Positions 42,855 to 52,611 of a stretch of DNA of 64,000 nt are shown piece by piece. The stretch's first letter is position 1, and every line of letters begins with the position of its first letter. The notes below the pieces were generated by a model, which ran no database searches, was not told the DNA's origin, and saw nothing but the letters and a program-made list of their open reading frames with translations. The DNA is from Natrialbaceae archaeon AArc-T1-2 (GTDB lineage Archaea > Halobacteriota > Halobacteria > Halobacteriales > Natrialbaceae), in NCBI RefSeq assembly GCF_030273315.1, contig NZ_CP127174.1:2418001-2482000 (forward strand). Reading direction: 5' to 3'. The translations under genes were made by a program, and so were the position numbers.

Positions 42855-44341
42855 GGCCGATCACCGTCGGTTCCGACCGCCATCGCCGCCCGCTCGCCGA
42901 GTGCCTCGTCGACGGCGGTCACGAGCGCTCGCGCTTTGTCCAGGGTCTCGTCGTACTCGCGGTACGGATCGGAGTCGTGAACGATCCCCGCACCGACCCG
43001 GAGGTGGTACTCGTCGTCGTGGCGGACGAGCGTCCGGATCACGATGTTCATCGTCGCCCGGCCGTCGAAGCCGAAGACGCCCACGCTGCCCGTATAGGGG
43101 CCGCGGCGGGTCGCCTCGCGCTCGTCGATGATTTCCATCGTCTTCGGCTTCGGCGCGCCGGTGATCGTCCCGCCGGGGAAAACGGCGGCGATCGCGTCGG
43201 CGAGCGTCGCGTCCGCACGCAGGCGGCCGGCCACGTTCGAGACGAGGTGCATCACCGCCGAGTAGCGATCGACCCGGCGATACTCACTGACCTCGACGCT
43301 GCCGTACTGACAGACCTTTCCGAGATCGTTGCGTTCGAGATCGACCAGCATGGCGTGTTCGGCCCGCTCTTTCTCGTCGCCGAGCAGGTCGGCCTCGAGT
43401 GCCTCGTCCTCGTCGGGCGTCTCCCCGCGCGGACGGGTGCCCGCGATCGGCTCCGTCCGGACGAACTCGTCGTCGCGCTCTAAGAGCAACTCGGGACTGG
43501 CACTCACCAGATCCACGTTTCGGAACTCGAGCAGACAGGAGTACGGCGCGGGGTTGACCCGCCTGAGGGCGTCGTAGGCTGCGACGGGATGGACCGCCGC
43601 GGGCGCGACGAGCCGTTGGGAAACGTTCGCCTGGAAGGTATCGCCGTCGCGGATCGACTCCTTGACCGCCCGGACCCGGTCGGCGAACGCTTCCCGGCCG
43701 CAGTCGCTCTCGAACGTCGCCGTCGCCGCCGTCGTCGGCGGCTCGCCGACCGAGCGGTCGCCCTCGCGGATTCGCTCGACGAGTTCGAGCGCTCGTTCCT
43801 TGCCCCGTTCGTAAGCCCGCTCCGGATCGTCCTCGAGGCGAGGACAGGCCCCAATCCGTAGTACCGTCTCGCCGTCTCTCGGCTCCTTCCAGGCCGCGAG
43901 CCGGTCGTAGACGGCGACCTCGAGGCGTGCCAGCCCCCGATCGTCGTCGGCCGATCCCGGCAGTTCCTCGAGTTCGCGAGCGACGTCGTACGAGAGCCAG
44001 CCGATCGCGCCACAGGGGTAGGGAATCGAGCACGCTCCGCGGACGAGCCGTTCGCCGGCGAGCAGTCCCTCGAGTGCAGCGAGCGTGGGTGAGCCGTCCG
44101 AGCGGGCGACGGCGTCCGGGCCGACGGTGAGTCGTTCGACCGGATCGACGCCGAAGTATCCCCAGCCCGACTGACCGCCGGTCGTCTCGAGGATGGCTCC
44201 GCCATCGTCGTCTCGTGCGCGTCTGTAGGCGAGAAACGGGTCCGTGACCTCGAGGCGGACCTCGACGGGGATCCGCACGCCGGACGGAGCGTCCCGCGCG
44301 ACGCGACGAAACGCCTCGAGCGTGGTCACGACCCGGGCCAT
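42851..44341 (-). CDS. pabB: Aminodeoxychorismate synthase component I
   Basis: The 496-residue chorismate-using enzyme has the chorismate-binding C-terminal half: [40 protein letters not shown] (acceptor region), [20 protein letters not shown] with Glu, and [19 protein letters not shown]. The PIAGTRPRG block is as in PabB/TrpE. It forms the first part of a compact pabB-pabA-pabC operon with 4-nt overlaps. The TrpE homologue is hard to exclude, but the linked pabC gene favours PabB. Confidence 0.9.
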   Translation of the reverse strand: MARVVTTLEAFRRVARDAPSGVRIPVEVRLEVTDPFLAYRRARDDDGGAILETTGGQSGWGYFGVDPVERLTVGPDAVARSDGSPTLAALEGLLAGERLVRGACSIPYPCGAIGWLSYDVARELEELPGSADDDRGLARLEVAVYDRLAAWKEPRDGETVLRIGACPRLEDDPERAYERGKERALELVERIREGDRSVGEPPTTAATATFESDCGREAFADRVRAVKESIRDGDTFQANVSQRLVAPAAVHPVAAYDALRRVNPAPYSCLLEFRNVDLVSASPELLLERDDEFVRTEPIAGTRPRGETPDEDEALEADLLGDEKERAEHAMLVDLERNDLGKVCQYGSVEVSEYRRVDRYSAVMHLVSNVAGRLRADATLADAIAAVFPGGTITGAPKPKTMEIIDEREATRRGPYTGSVGVFGFDGRATMNIVIRTLVRHDDEYHLRVGAGIVHDSDPYREYDETLDKARALVTAVDEALGERAAMAVGTDGDRP

Positions 44342-44400
44342 GGCAGGAACGTGAACGCGACCGACTAACCGTCTTGCGGTTCGACGGCCGCCGAGGCGGG

Positions 44401-45018
44401 TTATCGAACCTCTGCACGGTCGATCCAGCCCTGAATGCGCGTCGCCGAGATGTCTGTCTCCTCGGCGAGTGCCTCGGCATCCGCGGCCGCGAGGTCGCGT
44501 ACGGTCTCGACGCCGGCGTCGGCGAGTCGGTCGGAGTAGGCCGGCCCGATACCTTTGATGTCGTCGACCGGCACCGGCTGGACCGACTCGCCGGCTTTCT
44601 CGTCCGTCGGTGCGGCGTCTGCCTCCGACGGACCGGTCGCCTCCGCGGGCTCGGCCGCCTCGTCTGGACGCTCGCTTTGCTGGGTCAGCGAGTCGGTCGC
44701 GGCTGCGGCGTCGCTTCCCGCCGCGGCCGACTCCTCGAGGTCGGCTTCCTCGTCGGTGCCGTCTCCGTCGCGTTCCTCGGCGGTCTCGTCGCCTTCCACG
44801 AGATCGGCCGCTGCCGGTTCTTCGTCGCCGGTCGGCGAGACAGCGTCGGTCTCGGATACCTCTGCGGGATCGCCCGGAACGGCCGCGTTCGATTCGGTCG
44901 CGTCGTCCGACTGGCCGCCCTCGCGCTCAACGGTCACTGCGACGTCCCGGTCGCGCCGTCGCTCGGAACGGGAGTCGCCGAGTCCGAGCAGCGACTTCAG
45001 TTTCTGGAGGATCGCCAT
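44401..45018 (-). CDS. Helix-hairpin-helix protein with acidic linker
   Basis: The 205-residue protein has a basic N-terminal tip ([20 protein letters not shown]), a long low-complexity Asp/Glu/Ala region, and a C-terminal HhH domain, [20 protein letters not shown] with [20 protein letters not shown]. The HhH with its IKGIGP loop usually binds DNA or RNA backbones, and [11 protein letters not shown] resembles the DUF4332/radical-fold HhH group. I chose the start at 45018. It lies between pabB and aroE on the same strand. Confidence 0.7.
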   Translation of the reverse strand: MAILQKLKSLLGLGDSRSERRRDRDVAVTVEREGGQSDDATESNAAVPGDPAEVSETDAVSPTGDEEPAAADLVEGDETAEERDGDGTDEEADLEESAAAGSDAAAATDSLTQQSERPDEAAEPAEATGPSEADAAPTDEKAGESVQPVPVDDIKGIGPAYSDRLADAGVETVRDLAAADAEALAEETDISATRIQGWIDRAEVR

Positions 45019-45099
45019 TACCATCACGTAGGTTGCGTCGTCACATAAAGTCGTTCGATCCTGGCAGTAGTCGGAAACGACGTGTTCGGCACGCCTCGA

Positions 45100-45903
45100 C
45101 TACAGCCGTTCCCGCAACGCCTCGTTCATCACCTCGACCGGCGCGTCCGCGCCCGTCCAGCGCTCGAAGGCCTCGACGCCCTGGTAGAGCAACATCCACG
45201 CGCCGTCGATCGTCGCCGCCCCGCGATCCGCCGCCTCGCGAAGTAGCCGAGTCTCGAGCGGCCGATAGACCGCATCGAGAACCGTCAGGTCGCCGTGTAA
45301 CGCCTCGGCCGGGACCGGCGAGACGTCCTCTTCCATCCCGACGCTGGTCGCGTTGACGAGCACGTCGGCATCCGCGAGCAGGTCGGGAACCGACTCGAGG
45401 TCGTGACCCGACGCTCCCGGGACCTCGTCGGCGAGGTCGTGAGCGTTCGGTTCGGTCCGGTTCGCAATCGCAACGGTCGCGCCGGCGTCGGCGAGCCCGA
45501 ACGAGATCGCCCGTCCGGCCCCGCCAGCGCCGACGACGACCGCGCCGGCCCCCTCGAGGTCGACGTCGACGCGTTCGAGCGCCCGGAGCGCGCCGCCGGC
45601 GTCGGTGTTGTGTCCGGTCGGCGGCCCTTCGCCGGAGAAGTCGATCGTGTTGACCGCACCGATCCGCCTCGCCAGCTCGTCGGGTTCGACGTGTGCGAGG
45701 ACGTCCTGTTTGAACGGGATCGTTACGTTGAGCCCGCGAACGCCCAGGGCGTCTGCGCCCTCGAGCGCCGTCTCGAGGGTCACTGGATCGGGTTCGAACG
45801 TGACGTAGCGTGCGTCGATGCCGAGTTCGTCGTAGGCCGCCTCGTGCATCGGCGGCGACAGCGAGTGGGTGACGGGGTTTCCGATGAGACCGAATACCTG
45901 CAT
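45100..45903 (-). CDS. aroE: Shikimate dehydrogenase
   Basis: The 267-residue enzyme begins [20 protein letters not shown] (substrate pocket SxS). It has [20 protein letters not shown] with the catalytic Lys and [16 protein letters not shown] with the catalytic Asp. The NADPH site is [16 protein letters not shown] and the C-terminal end is [13 protein letters not shown]. It reduces 3-dehydroshikimate in aromatic amino acid synthesis, which also feeds chorismate to the pab operon two genes downstream. Confidence 0.95.
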   Translation of the reverse strand: MQVFGLIGNPVTHSLSPPMHEAAYDELGIDARYVTFEPDPVTLETALEGADALGVRGLNVTIPFKQDVLAHVEPDELARRIGAVNTIDFSGEGPPTGHNTDAGGALRALERVDVDLEGAGAVVVGAGGAGRAISFGLADAGATVAIANRTEPNAHDLADEVPGASGHDLESVPDLLADADVLVNATSVGMEEDVSPVPAEALHGDLTVLDAVYRPLETRLLREAADRGAATIDGAWMLLYQGVEAFERWTGADAPVEVMNEALRERL

Positions 45904-46019
45904 ACCGGCTCTCGGTGCGGCGGGGTCAAGAATCGGTCGGAGTTTGGCAAGTTCCCGTCGTGATCAGATGGAACGTCGTGTCCGGCAGTTTTTCGTAGGT
46001 TCCCTCCTTTTAGCTGCGT

Positions 46020-47909
46020 ATGTCACAGCAGATCGCTCGGCGGGACACGCGTTTCGGGACGAGCCGGCGACAGTGGTTGGCGATGCTCGGTGGTGGGAGT
46101 GCGATGGCACTGGCCGGCTGTCTCGGCGACGACGGAACGGGCGAGGCCGACGGCGAGGTGCCGATCGACCACGACGAGACGCCGGAGGAGCTGCCGGCCG
46201 TCTCCGGGTCGTACGACACGAACACTCCCGCGTCATTCGAGACGCTGAATCCGATCTATAACACCGAGTCGGGTGCCGGAACGGCGATCGGCAGGGCGCT
46301 CGACCAGGGATACACGTTCGACGCGAACGACGAGCTCGTTCCGTTGCTGTACGACCTCTGGACGGACGACAACGAGGTCTGGGTGTTCGAACTCCGGGAC
46401 ACCCTCGAGTTCAGCGATCCGTACGGCCAGGTGACCGCCGACGACTTCGTCTACCTGATCCAGGAACTCCACCAGGCCGACTGGGCGGCGACGGCAAACG
46501 CGGTGGACTGGGCCGACGTCACCGTCGTCGAGACCGGCGACCTCGAGTTCCAGGCCGAGCTGCCGAGTCCGTCCCCACTGTATCCGGAGTCGTTCGACCC
46601 GCTCGAGTACCCGATCCCCAGGGAGCTGGTCGAACCGTACGTCGAGGACGAAGACCTCGAGGGGCTGCAGCAAAACGACGAACTGCTCGAGTTGACGTTC
46701 ACCGGCAACCTCGGTCCGTACGTCCTCGAGGAGTGGGACCGCGGGTCGGGAACGACCTACAGCCGCAACGACGACTACTATCTGCAAGACTACGCCGACG
46801 AGCTCTCGCCGTGGTTCGAGAACGCGCCGTACTTCGAGGAGGCCTCGATCGATATCGTCGAGGAACAGTCCTCCCGGCTCGGCCAACTCGAGACGGGCGA
46901 GGTAGACGCGACCGGCATTCCGCCGGAGCGGTTCCAGGAGTTCGACGAGGATCCGACCGTCAGGGTGCTCGAGATCTTACAGCCGTTCAACCAGATCATG
47001 GCGATGAACATGCGCGACAACGGCTGGAACGCGGGACCCGGCAACCTGTTTCGGATCGTCGAGTTCCGACAGGCGATCTCCGCCGCCATCGACAGAGAAG
47101 AGATCATCGAGGGCGTCTATCGTGGCACTGCGGAAGAACACCACACCTGGCAGCCGGCGTGGTCGGAGTGGTACCCCGGCGAGGACGCGATCACGAAATT
47201 CGGCGTCGGCGATACGTACGGCGAGGCGGTCGCCCGCGACCTCGCCGAGGACGCGTTCGCACAGTCGGCGTACGACTACCAGTTCGACGGCGACGAGCTC
47301 GTCACGCCCGACGGTGACCAGGTCGTACTCGATCTGCATCACAGCGCCGGCCAGGAGACCGAACAGCTCTACGCCGAGGTCATCGCGGACGAACTCGAGG
47401 CGAACCTCGGGATCGAGGTCGAGGTCGAGCCGATCGACGGCGTACGGTTCGCCCAGGACTTCTGGACCGCCGATCCGGTCGGGGGGACGGACGAGGTCCG
47501 TGGCGAGGAGGTCAGCTGGGACGGGATCGCCAACCCGAACAATCCCGGGCCGCGGGACGTGACCTCGGACGAAGCCTGGGACATGTCCGTCGTACTCGGA
47601 CTGAACACCTACCCGCGAAATCCGCTGACCAATCAGGCGTTTTTCAACGGGGCGAACGCCCGCTACAACCCGACCGGCTGGTATCCCGAGTTCGACGCCG
47701 CGGGACTGATGCAGGAGGCACTGACGGCGACGACCGAGGAGGAAATCGCAGACGCGATGGAGGAGCTGTTCGTCCGCATCTCAGAGGAACAGCCCTACAT
47801 CATGCTGGTGTTCGGCCCCGACATCACCGGCTACAACCCGGACCTTCGCGGACCGATCACGGCGTTTTCGAACGGCTGGGACTTCGCTGCGTGGCACCTC
47901 GAGGAGTGA
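46020..47909 (+). CDS. ABC peptide-type substrate-binding lipoprotein
   Basis: The 629-residue SBP_bac_5 protein carries a Tat lipoprotein signal (RRQWLAMLGGGSAMALAGC), so it is folded inside, exported and lipid-anchored. The mature part has the family motifs ALDQGYTFDANDELVPLLYD, QVTADDFVYLIQELHQADW and EFRQAISAAIDREEIIEGVY. It is followed by two permeases and two ATPases of the Dpp/Opp type. The ligand may be an oligopeptide, but related systems import other molecules. Confidence 0.93.
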   Translation: MSQQIARRDTRFGTSRRQWLAMLGGGSAMALAGCLGDDGTGEADGEVPIDHDETPEELPAVSGSYDTNTPASFETLNPIYNTESGAGTAIGRALDQGYTFDANDELVPLLYDLWTDDNEVWVFELRDTLEFSDPYGQVTADDFVYLIQELHQADWAATANAVDWADVTVVETGDLEFQAELPSPSPLYPESFDPLEYPIPRELVEPYVEDEDLEGLQQNDELLELTFTGNLGPYVLEEWDRGSGTTYSRNDDYYLQDYADELSPWFENAPYFEEASIDIVEEQSSRLGQLETGEVDATGIPPERFQEFDEDPTVRVLEILQPFNQIMAMNMRDNGWNAGPGNLFRIVEFRQAISAAIDREEIIEGVYRGTAEEHHTWQPAWSEWYPGEDAITKFGVGDTYGEAVARDLAEDAFAQSAYDYQFDGDELVTPDGDQVVLDLHHSAGQETEQLYAEVIADELEANLGIEVEVEPIDGVRFAQDFWTADPVGGTDEVRGEEVSWDGIANPNNPGPRDVTSDEAWDMSVVLGLNTYPRNPLTNQAFFNGANARYNPTGWYPEFDAAGLMQEALTATTEEEIADAMEELFVRISEEQPYIMLVFGPDITGYNPDLRGPITAFSNGWDFAAWHLEE

Positions 47910-47939
47910 GACGATGACGGGCGATAGGGAAACGCGACC

Positions 47940-48914
47940 ATGGGACTGACACGGTACGTCGCTGCACGGCTCGCCTGGGCGGTCGTCGTCTCGCTGATCA
48001 TCGTCACGATCGCGTTCGTCTTGCTCTCGTTCGCGCCGGACCCGAACGTCCAGCAGGCGGCGACCCAGGCCGCACTCGAGGGCGGCGATCCCGAGGCGGC
48101 CGCGGAGCGAGTCGAACAGCTACGCGGGCTCGACCAGCCGATGCACGTCCGGTACGTGGACTTCGTGACGGGCGTGTACACGCTCGAGTGGGGCTGGTCC
48201 GACAGTCGCAACCAGCCGGTGACCGAGGCGTTGCTGGAGTCGCTGTACTATACGGCGCAGTACTCGATCCCCTGGACGATCCTGACGTTGCTTCTCGGGC
48301 CGCTGGTCGGCGTCTACTCGGCGGCCAACATGTACAGCTGGCGCGACCACGCCGTGACGGGCTTCGTCTTCGCCGGCTACGCGATGCCGAATTTCTTCTT
48401 CGCACTCGTGTTGTTGCTCGTGTTCGGGATCTGGCTCGAGTGGATTCCGGTGGTCTACCAGACCGGGGTGCCCGTGTTCAGCCTCGCAAACGCCATACAG
48501 CTGATACTGCCGGTGTTCGTCCTCGTGACGGGGTCGCTCGCCGCGACGGCACGGGTCGCCAGAAACGAGTCGGCCGAGTTCATCAACGCCGAGTTCATGA
48601 AGACGGCGAAAGCGAAGGGCGTCTCGCCGTTCCGTGCCTACGCCTACCACGTCATGCGCCCGACGATGGTACCGCTGTCGACGACGCTCGTCGGACAGTT
48701 GCTCGCGCTCTTTTGGGGGTCGTCGCTGCTCGTCGAGGTCATCTTCGGCATTCCGGGTCTCGGACGGACGACCTTCGACGCGGTGATCGCACAGGATACG
48801 AACCTCGTCCTCGGGGCGACGCTTACGTTCACGTTTATCGCCGTGGTCGGGAACCTGATCGAGGACGTCGCCTTCACCGTTCTCGACCCGCGGATCAGCT
48901 ACGACGACAGGTAA
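47940..48914 (+). CDS. ABC transporter permease, DppB-type
   Basis: The 324-residue protein has an N-terminal helix (LAWAVVVSLIIVTIAFVLLS), an external loop, and the five-helix permease core. The EAA-like coupling loop is AEFMKTAKAKGVSPFRAYAY, followed by AYHVMRPTMVPLSTTLVGQL and FGIPGLGRTTFDAVIAQD. These are typical of DppB. It begins 30 nt after the binding-protein stop. Confidence 0.92.
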   Translation: MGLTRYVAARLAWAVVVSLIIVTIAFVLLSFAPDPNVQQAATQAALEGGDPEAAAERVEQLRGLDQPMHVRYVDFVTGVYTLEWGWSDSRNQPVTEALLESLYYTAQYSIPWTILTLLLGPLVGVYSAANMYSWRDHAVTGFVFAGYAMPNFFFALVLLLVFGIWLEWIPVVYQTGVPVFSLANAIQLILPVFVLVTGSLAATARVARNESAEFINAEFMKTAKAKGVSPFRAYAYHVMRPTMVPLSTTLVGQLLALFWGSSLLVEVIFGIPGLGRTTFDAVIAQDTNLVLGATLTFTFIAVVGNLIEDVAFTVLDPRISYDDR

Positions 48915-48916
48915 CT

Positions 48917-50155
48917 ATGGCAACGAAAAAACCGGACCAATTCGATCAGGTCGACTGGGACGAGCTTTCGACCGGAACGCGAACCAGACTCTCGCTCAAC
49001 ACCAAACTGGCGGCGCTTACGGTCATTCCGGTGCTCGCCCTCTCGCTGTACGACTGGCAGTTCGTCGGTCCACGCGAGACGATCGCCGAGCAGCTGGGTG
49101 CGCCGTTCGGACTCGCCGGTGTCGTCGAGACGGCGGGGCTCGCGTTCGATCCCGACCCGGTCGATTACATGTTCGCGGTGACGTTGCTGCTGTTTCTGTG
49201 GTACATCGTCGTGCCGATGGTACAGAATCCGCGGCTGACGACGTACTACTGGAACGAGTTCAAGCGAAACCGGCCGGCGGTGGCGAGTCTCGTCTGGCTC
49301 GGGTTCGTCTTCGTCGGTGGGTTGCTCGGCCCGCTGTTCGTCGACGAGCCGGCGACGAACGTCCGGGAGGGCCACCAGCCGCCGGCGTTCTGGGAGATCA
49401 ACGCGGCACACACCGGCCAGTGCGTCGGCGACGTCGTCGACGGGGCCTGTCAGGGAACCTGGCAGTATCCGCTGGGGACGACGCGAGCCGGCGAGGACGT
49501 CTTCGCGTACGTCGTCCACGGGATGACGGTCAGCATGCAGATCGCGTTCATCGTGACGTTCATCGTCGTCGTCGTCGGTATCTCGGTCGGAACGATCAGC
49601 GCGTACGCCGGCGGCTGGGTCGACGAGTTGTTGATGCGCGCCACCGACGTCGTGCTCTCGTTTCCGACGCTCATCATGTTCCTGCTGATCGTGTACATCT
49701 ACGGCACGACACTCGGCGTGTTCATCATCATCTTCGCCGCCTTCGGCTGGGGCGGAACGGCGCGATACGTCCGGAGCAAGGCGCTTTCGGTCTCCGAAGC
49801 GGAATTCATCAAGGCGAGCAAGATGAGCGGCGCGAGCCTCCCGCGGGTAGTCGTCCGTCACGTGATCCCGAACACGGCAAGCAGCATCATCACGCAGCTG
49901 ACGCTTCTCATTCCCGGATTCTTGCTGTTCGAAGCCCAGCTCGCATTCCTCGAACTCGGCGCGGACGTTCCCTCGTGGGGACGGCTCATCGAGGCCGGGC
50001 GACACGACCTGTCGTTCGCGCCGTGGATCGTGCTCGTGCCGGGGTTCGTCCTCTTTCTGACGATTCTTGCCTTCAACTTCGTCGGTGACGCGCTGCTCGA
50101 CGCGTTGAACCCCGAAGCGAACGCGGAAGTCGACAGAACGGAGGCGATCGAATGA
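48917..50155 (+). CDS. ABC transporter permease, DppC-type
   Basis: The 412-residue protein is longer than standard DppC (about 300). The N-terminal 150 residues add two membrane segments and an external loop (NAAHTGQCVGDVVDGACQGT, with two Cys) before the permease core. The EAA loop is SEAEFIKASKMSGASLPRVV, and the C-terminus has FNFVGDALLDALNPE. It starts 2 nt after DppB ends. The next gene starts inside its stop (ATGA). Confidence 0.9.
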   Translation: MATKKPDQFDQVDWDELSTGTRTRLSLNTKLAALTVIPVLALSLYDWQFVGPRETIAEQLGAPFGLAGVVETAGLAFDPDPVDYMFAVTLLLFLWYIVVPMVQNPRLTTYYWNEFKRNRPAVASLVWLGFVFVGGLLGPLFVDEPATNVREGHQPPAFWEINAAHTGQCVGDVVDGACQGTWQYPLGTTRAGEDVFAYVVHGMTVSMQIAFIVTFIVVVVGISVGTISAYAGGWVDELLMRATDVVLSFPTLIMFLLIVYIYGTTLGVFIIIFAAFGWGGTARYVRSKALSVSEAEFIKASKMSGASLPRVVVRHVIPNTASSIITQLTLLIPGFLLFEAQLAFLELGADVPSWGRLIEAGRHDLSFAPWIVLVPGFVLFLTILAFNFVGDALLDALNPEANAEVDRTEAIE

Positions 50156-51189
50156 GCGGGAACGATACGTTGTTGGCCGTCGAAGATCTCACGACGACGT
50201 TCGAGACCGAGTCGGGGCGGCTCGTCGCCGCAGACGGCGTCGACTTTGAGGTCGACCGCGGTGAGACGGTCTGTATCGTCGGCGAATCCGGCTCCGGCAA
50301 GACCGTCGCGACGGAGTCGATCACGCGACTCGTCGCGGAACCGCCCGGACGCGTCGAGGGGTCGGTTCGCTTCGACGGCCAGGAGCTTACGGAACGAAGC
50401 GACGAAGAACTCCGAGACGTTCGCGGAAACCGGATCGCTCACGTCTTCCAGAATCCACAGGAGGCGATGAACCACTGTTACAGCGTCGGCTGGCAACTCG
50501 TCGAGGCGATCCAGGTCCACGACGACGTCTCCGAGGAGCGGGCCCGGGCGCGAGCGGTCGAGTTGCTCGATCGGGTCGGCATCGCGAACGCGAGCACGCG
50601 GATCGACGACTACCCCCACGAGTTCTCCGGCGGCCAGAAACAGCGGCTCATGATCGCGATGGCGCTCGTCACCAACCCAGACCTGCTCGTCGCCGACGAG
50701 CCGACGACCGCCCTCGACGTGACCGTCCAGGCACAGATTCTCGATCTGCTCTCCGAGCTCCAAACCGAGCTGAACATGGGGCTGTTGTTCGTCACCCACG
50801 ACTTAGGCGTCGTCGCAGAGATCGCTGATCGGGTCGTCGTGTTGTACGCCGGCAAGGTGATGGAACGCGGTGACGTCTACGACGTCTTCGACCGGCCCGC
50901 CCACCCCTACACGCGGGAACTGCTCGCGTGTCTCCCCGGCAGGGGCGAGACGCTTGCAGGCATCCCAGGTTCGCTGCCGGATCCGACGGATCCGCCGGAC
51001 GGCTGTCGGTTCGCCGATCGGTGCGAACACGCACGCGAGGCGTGTACGGTCGGCGACCAGCCCCCGGAACGGACGATCGAGCCGGGCCATGCCGTCTCCT
51101 GTGTCTACTACGGGCCGGAGTACGACGACGCGGTCGTCAGCTCCGAGCTCGATCGGCCGGGGCCGAACGACCCGGAGGTGAACCGATGA
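50152..51189 (+). CDS. ABC transporter ATPase, DppD-type
   Basis: The 345-residue ATPase has Walker A GESGSGKTVATESI near residue 42, the signature EFSGGQKQRLMIAMAL, Walker B LLVADEPTTALDV and the switch His in LFVTHDLGVVAE. The C-terminal oligopeptide-type tail carries CRFADRCEHAREAC with Cys that may bind an iron-sulfur cluster, as in DppD proteins. It overlaps the preceding and following genes by 4 nt. Confidence 0.93.
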   Translation: MSGNDTLLAVEDLTTTFETESGRLVAADGVDFEVDRGETVCIVGESGSGKTVATESITRLVAEPPGRVEGSVRFDGQELTERSDEELRDVRGNRIAHVFQNPQEAMNHCYSVGWQLVEAIQVHDDVSEERARARAVELLDRVGIANASTRIDDYPHEFSGGQKQRLMIAMALVTNPDLLVADEPTTALDVTVQAQILDLLSELQTELNMGLLFVTHDLGVVAEIADRVVVLYAGKVMERGDVYDVFDRPAHPYTRELLACLPGRGETLAGIPGSLPDPTDPPDGCRFADRCEHAREACTVGDQPPERTIEPGHAVSCVYYGPEYDDAVVSSELDRPGPNDPEVNR

Positions 51190-52535
51190 GTCCCGAGCCG
51201 TTGCTCTCCGTCCGAAACCTGAAAAAGTATTACCCGATCACACGCGGGCTGCTCTCGCGACGGGTCGGATCGGTGAAAGCGGTCGACGGCGTCAGCTTCG
51301 ACATCTACCCCGGCGAGACGCTGGGGCTCGTCGGAGAGAGCGGCTGTGGCAAGTCCACGGCCGCGGAGACGATCGTCAGACTCGAGGAGCCGACCGACGG
51401 AAAGGTGATCTTCAACGGGGGCGGCCGCGACGGATCGACACCCAGCACCGACGGTACACGTCCGCATCCAAACGACGTAACCGAGTTCGACGCGGCGGAA
51501 CTGACGGCGTTTCGTCGGGACGTCCAGATGATCTTCCAGGATCCGTCCTCGAGTTTCGACCCGCGGATGACCGTCGGCGGATCGATCGCGGAGCTGTTGT
51601 ACGTCCACGGGATGACCGACCGACACAGACGACGGGCGATCGTCGAGGACCTCCTTGAGCGCGTCGGCCTCTCGGCGTCGGACTACGACCGGTACCCACA
51701 CGAGTTCTCCGGCGGCCAGAAACAACGGATCGCACTCGCCCGCGCGCTCGTTCTCAACCCCGAACTCGTCGTCGCCGACGAGCCGGTCTCCGCGCTCGAC
51801 GTCTCCGTCCAGGCGGAAGTGCTCGCGCTGATCGACGATCTCCAGCGGGAGTTCGACCTGTCGGTGCTTTTTATCAGCCACGACATGGCCGTCGTTCGGG
51901 AGATCTGTGACCGCGTCGCGGTGATGTATCTGGGCGAGATCGTCGAGATCGGCGACACCGAGGCGGTGTTTTCGAACCCACAGCACCCGTACACGGAGGC
52001 GCTGGTCTCTGCGGTGCCGACGCCCGACCCGCACGCGAGCCGCGAGAGCATCGAACTGCGTGGACCCGTCCCCGAACCGTCCGACCCGCCGAGTGGCTGC
52101 CGGTTTCACACCCGCTGTCATAGGGTCGTCCAGCCCGAGGGCCTCGACCTCGAGCAGTCACACTGGCGCGGACTGTTGACTCTTCGAGCGGAGCTCGAAT
52201 CCGGCACGCTCGAGGTTGCGAAGTTCCGCCGGAGCGCCACGGAAGACGAGCCCGACTCGACAGAACGGGACGATAGTGCCGTCAGACGGCGGATCCGAGC
52301 CGAGTTCGGGCTCCCGGAGACGCTCTCGGATCCGGACGCCGAACGAACGCTCACGCAGGCGTTGAGACGGCTCGTCGACGACGACGGCGACCGCGCCGCA
52401 GAACTGCTCGCCGAACGGTTCGTGACGCCGTGTGAGACGACCGAACCGGCGGTTACCGATCACGGGGACGGACACGGATCGGCCTGCATCCGCCACCGCG
52501 ACGAACACCGATCGATCGAACAGGTCTCGAAGTGA
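51186..52535 (+). CDS. ABC transporter ATPase, DppF-type, with C-terminal extension
   Basis: The 449-residue ATPase has Walker A GESGCGKSTAAETI, signature FSGGQKQRIALARALVLN, Walker B LVVADEPVSALDVS, switch His in FISHDMAVVRE and the C-terminal CRFHTRCHR. Beyond residue 310 it continues for about 120 residues with an acidic, helical extension (SAVRRRIRAEFGLPETLSDP, ALRRLVDDDGDRAAELLAER). This extension is not in the core family but I believe it is common in haloarchaeal members. Its start overlaps the DppD stop. Confidence 0.92.
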   Translation: MSPEPLLSVRNLKKYYPITRGLLSRRVGSVKAVDGVSFDIYPGETLGLVGESGCGKSTAAETIVRLEEPTDGKVIFNGGGRDGSTPSTDGTRPHPNDVTEFDAAELTAFRRDVQMIFQDPSSSFDPRMTVGGSIAELLYVHGMTDRHRRRAIVEDLLERVGLSASDYDRYPHEFSGGQKQRIALARALVLNPELVVADEPVSALDVSVQAEVLALIDDLQREFDLSVLFISHDMAVVREICDRVAVMYLGEIVEIGDTEAVFSNPQHPYTEALVSAVPTPDPHASRESIELRGPVPEPSDPPSGCRFHTRCHRVVQPEGLDLEQSHWRGLLTLRAELESGTLEVAKFRRSATEDEPDSTERDDSAVRRRIRAEFGLPETLSDPDAERTLTQALRRLVDDDGDRAAELLAERFVTPCETTEPAVTDHGDGHGSACIRHRDEHRSIEQVSK

Positions 52536-52611
52536 CGCGGCCGACGCGACGACGAGCACCCCGCCCCGCCCCGCGGCAACGCTTTTTAAGGCCCCGGACG
52601 AAAAGCCGGTG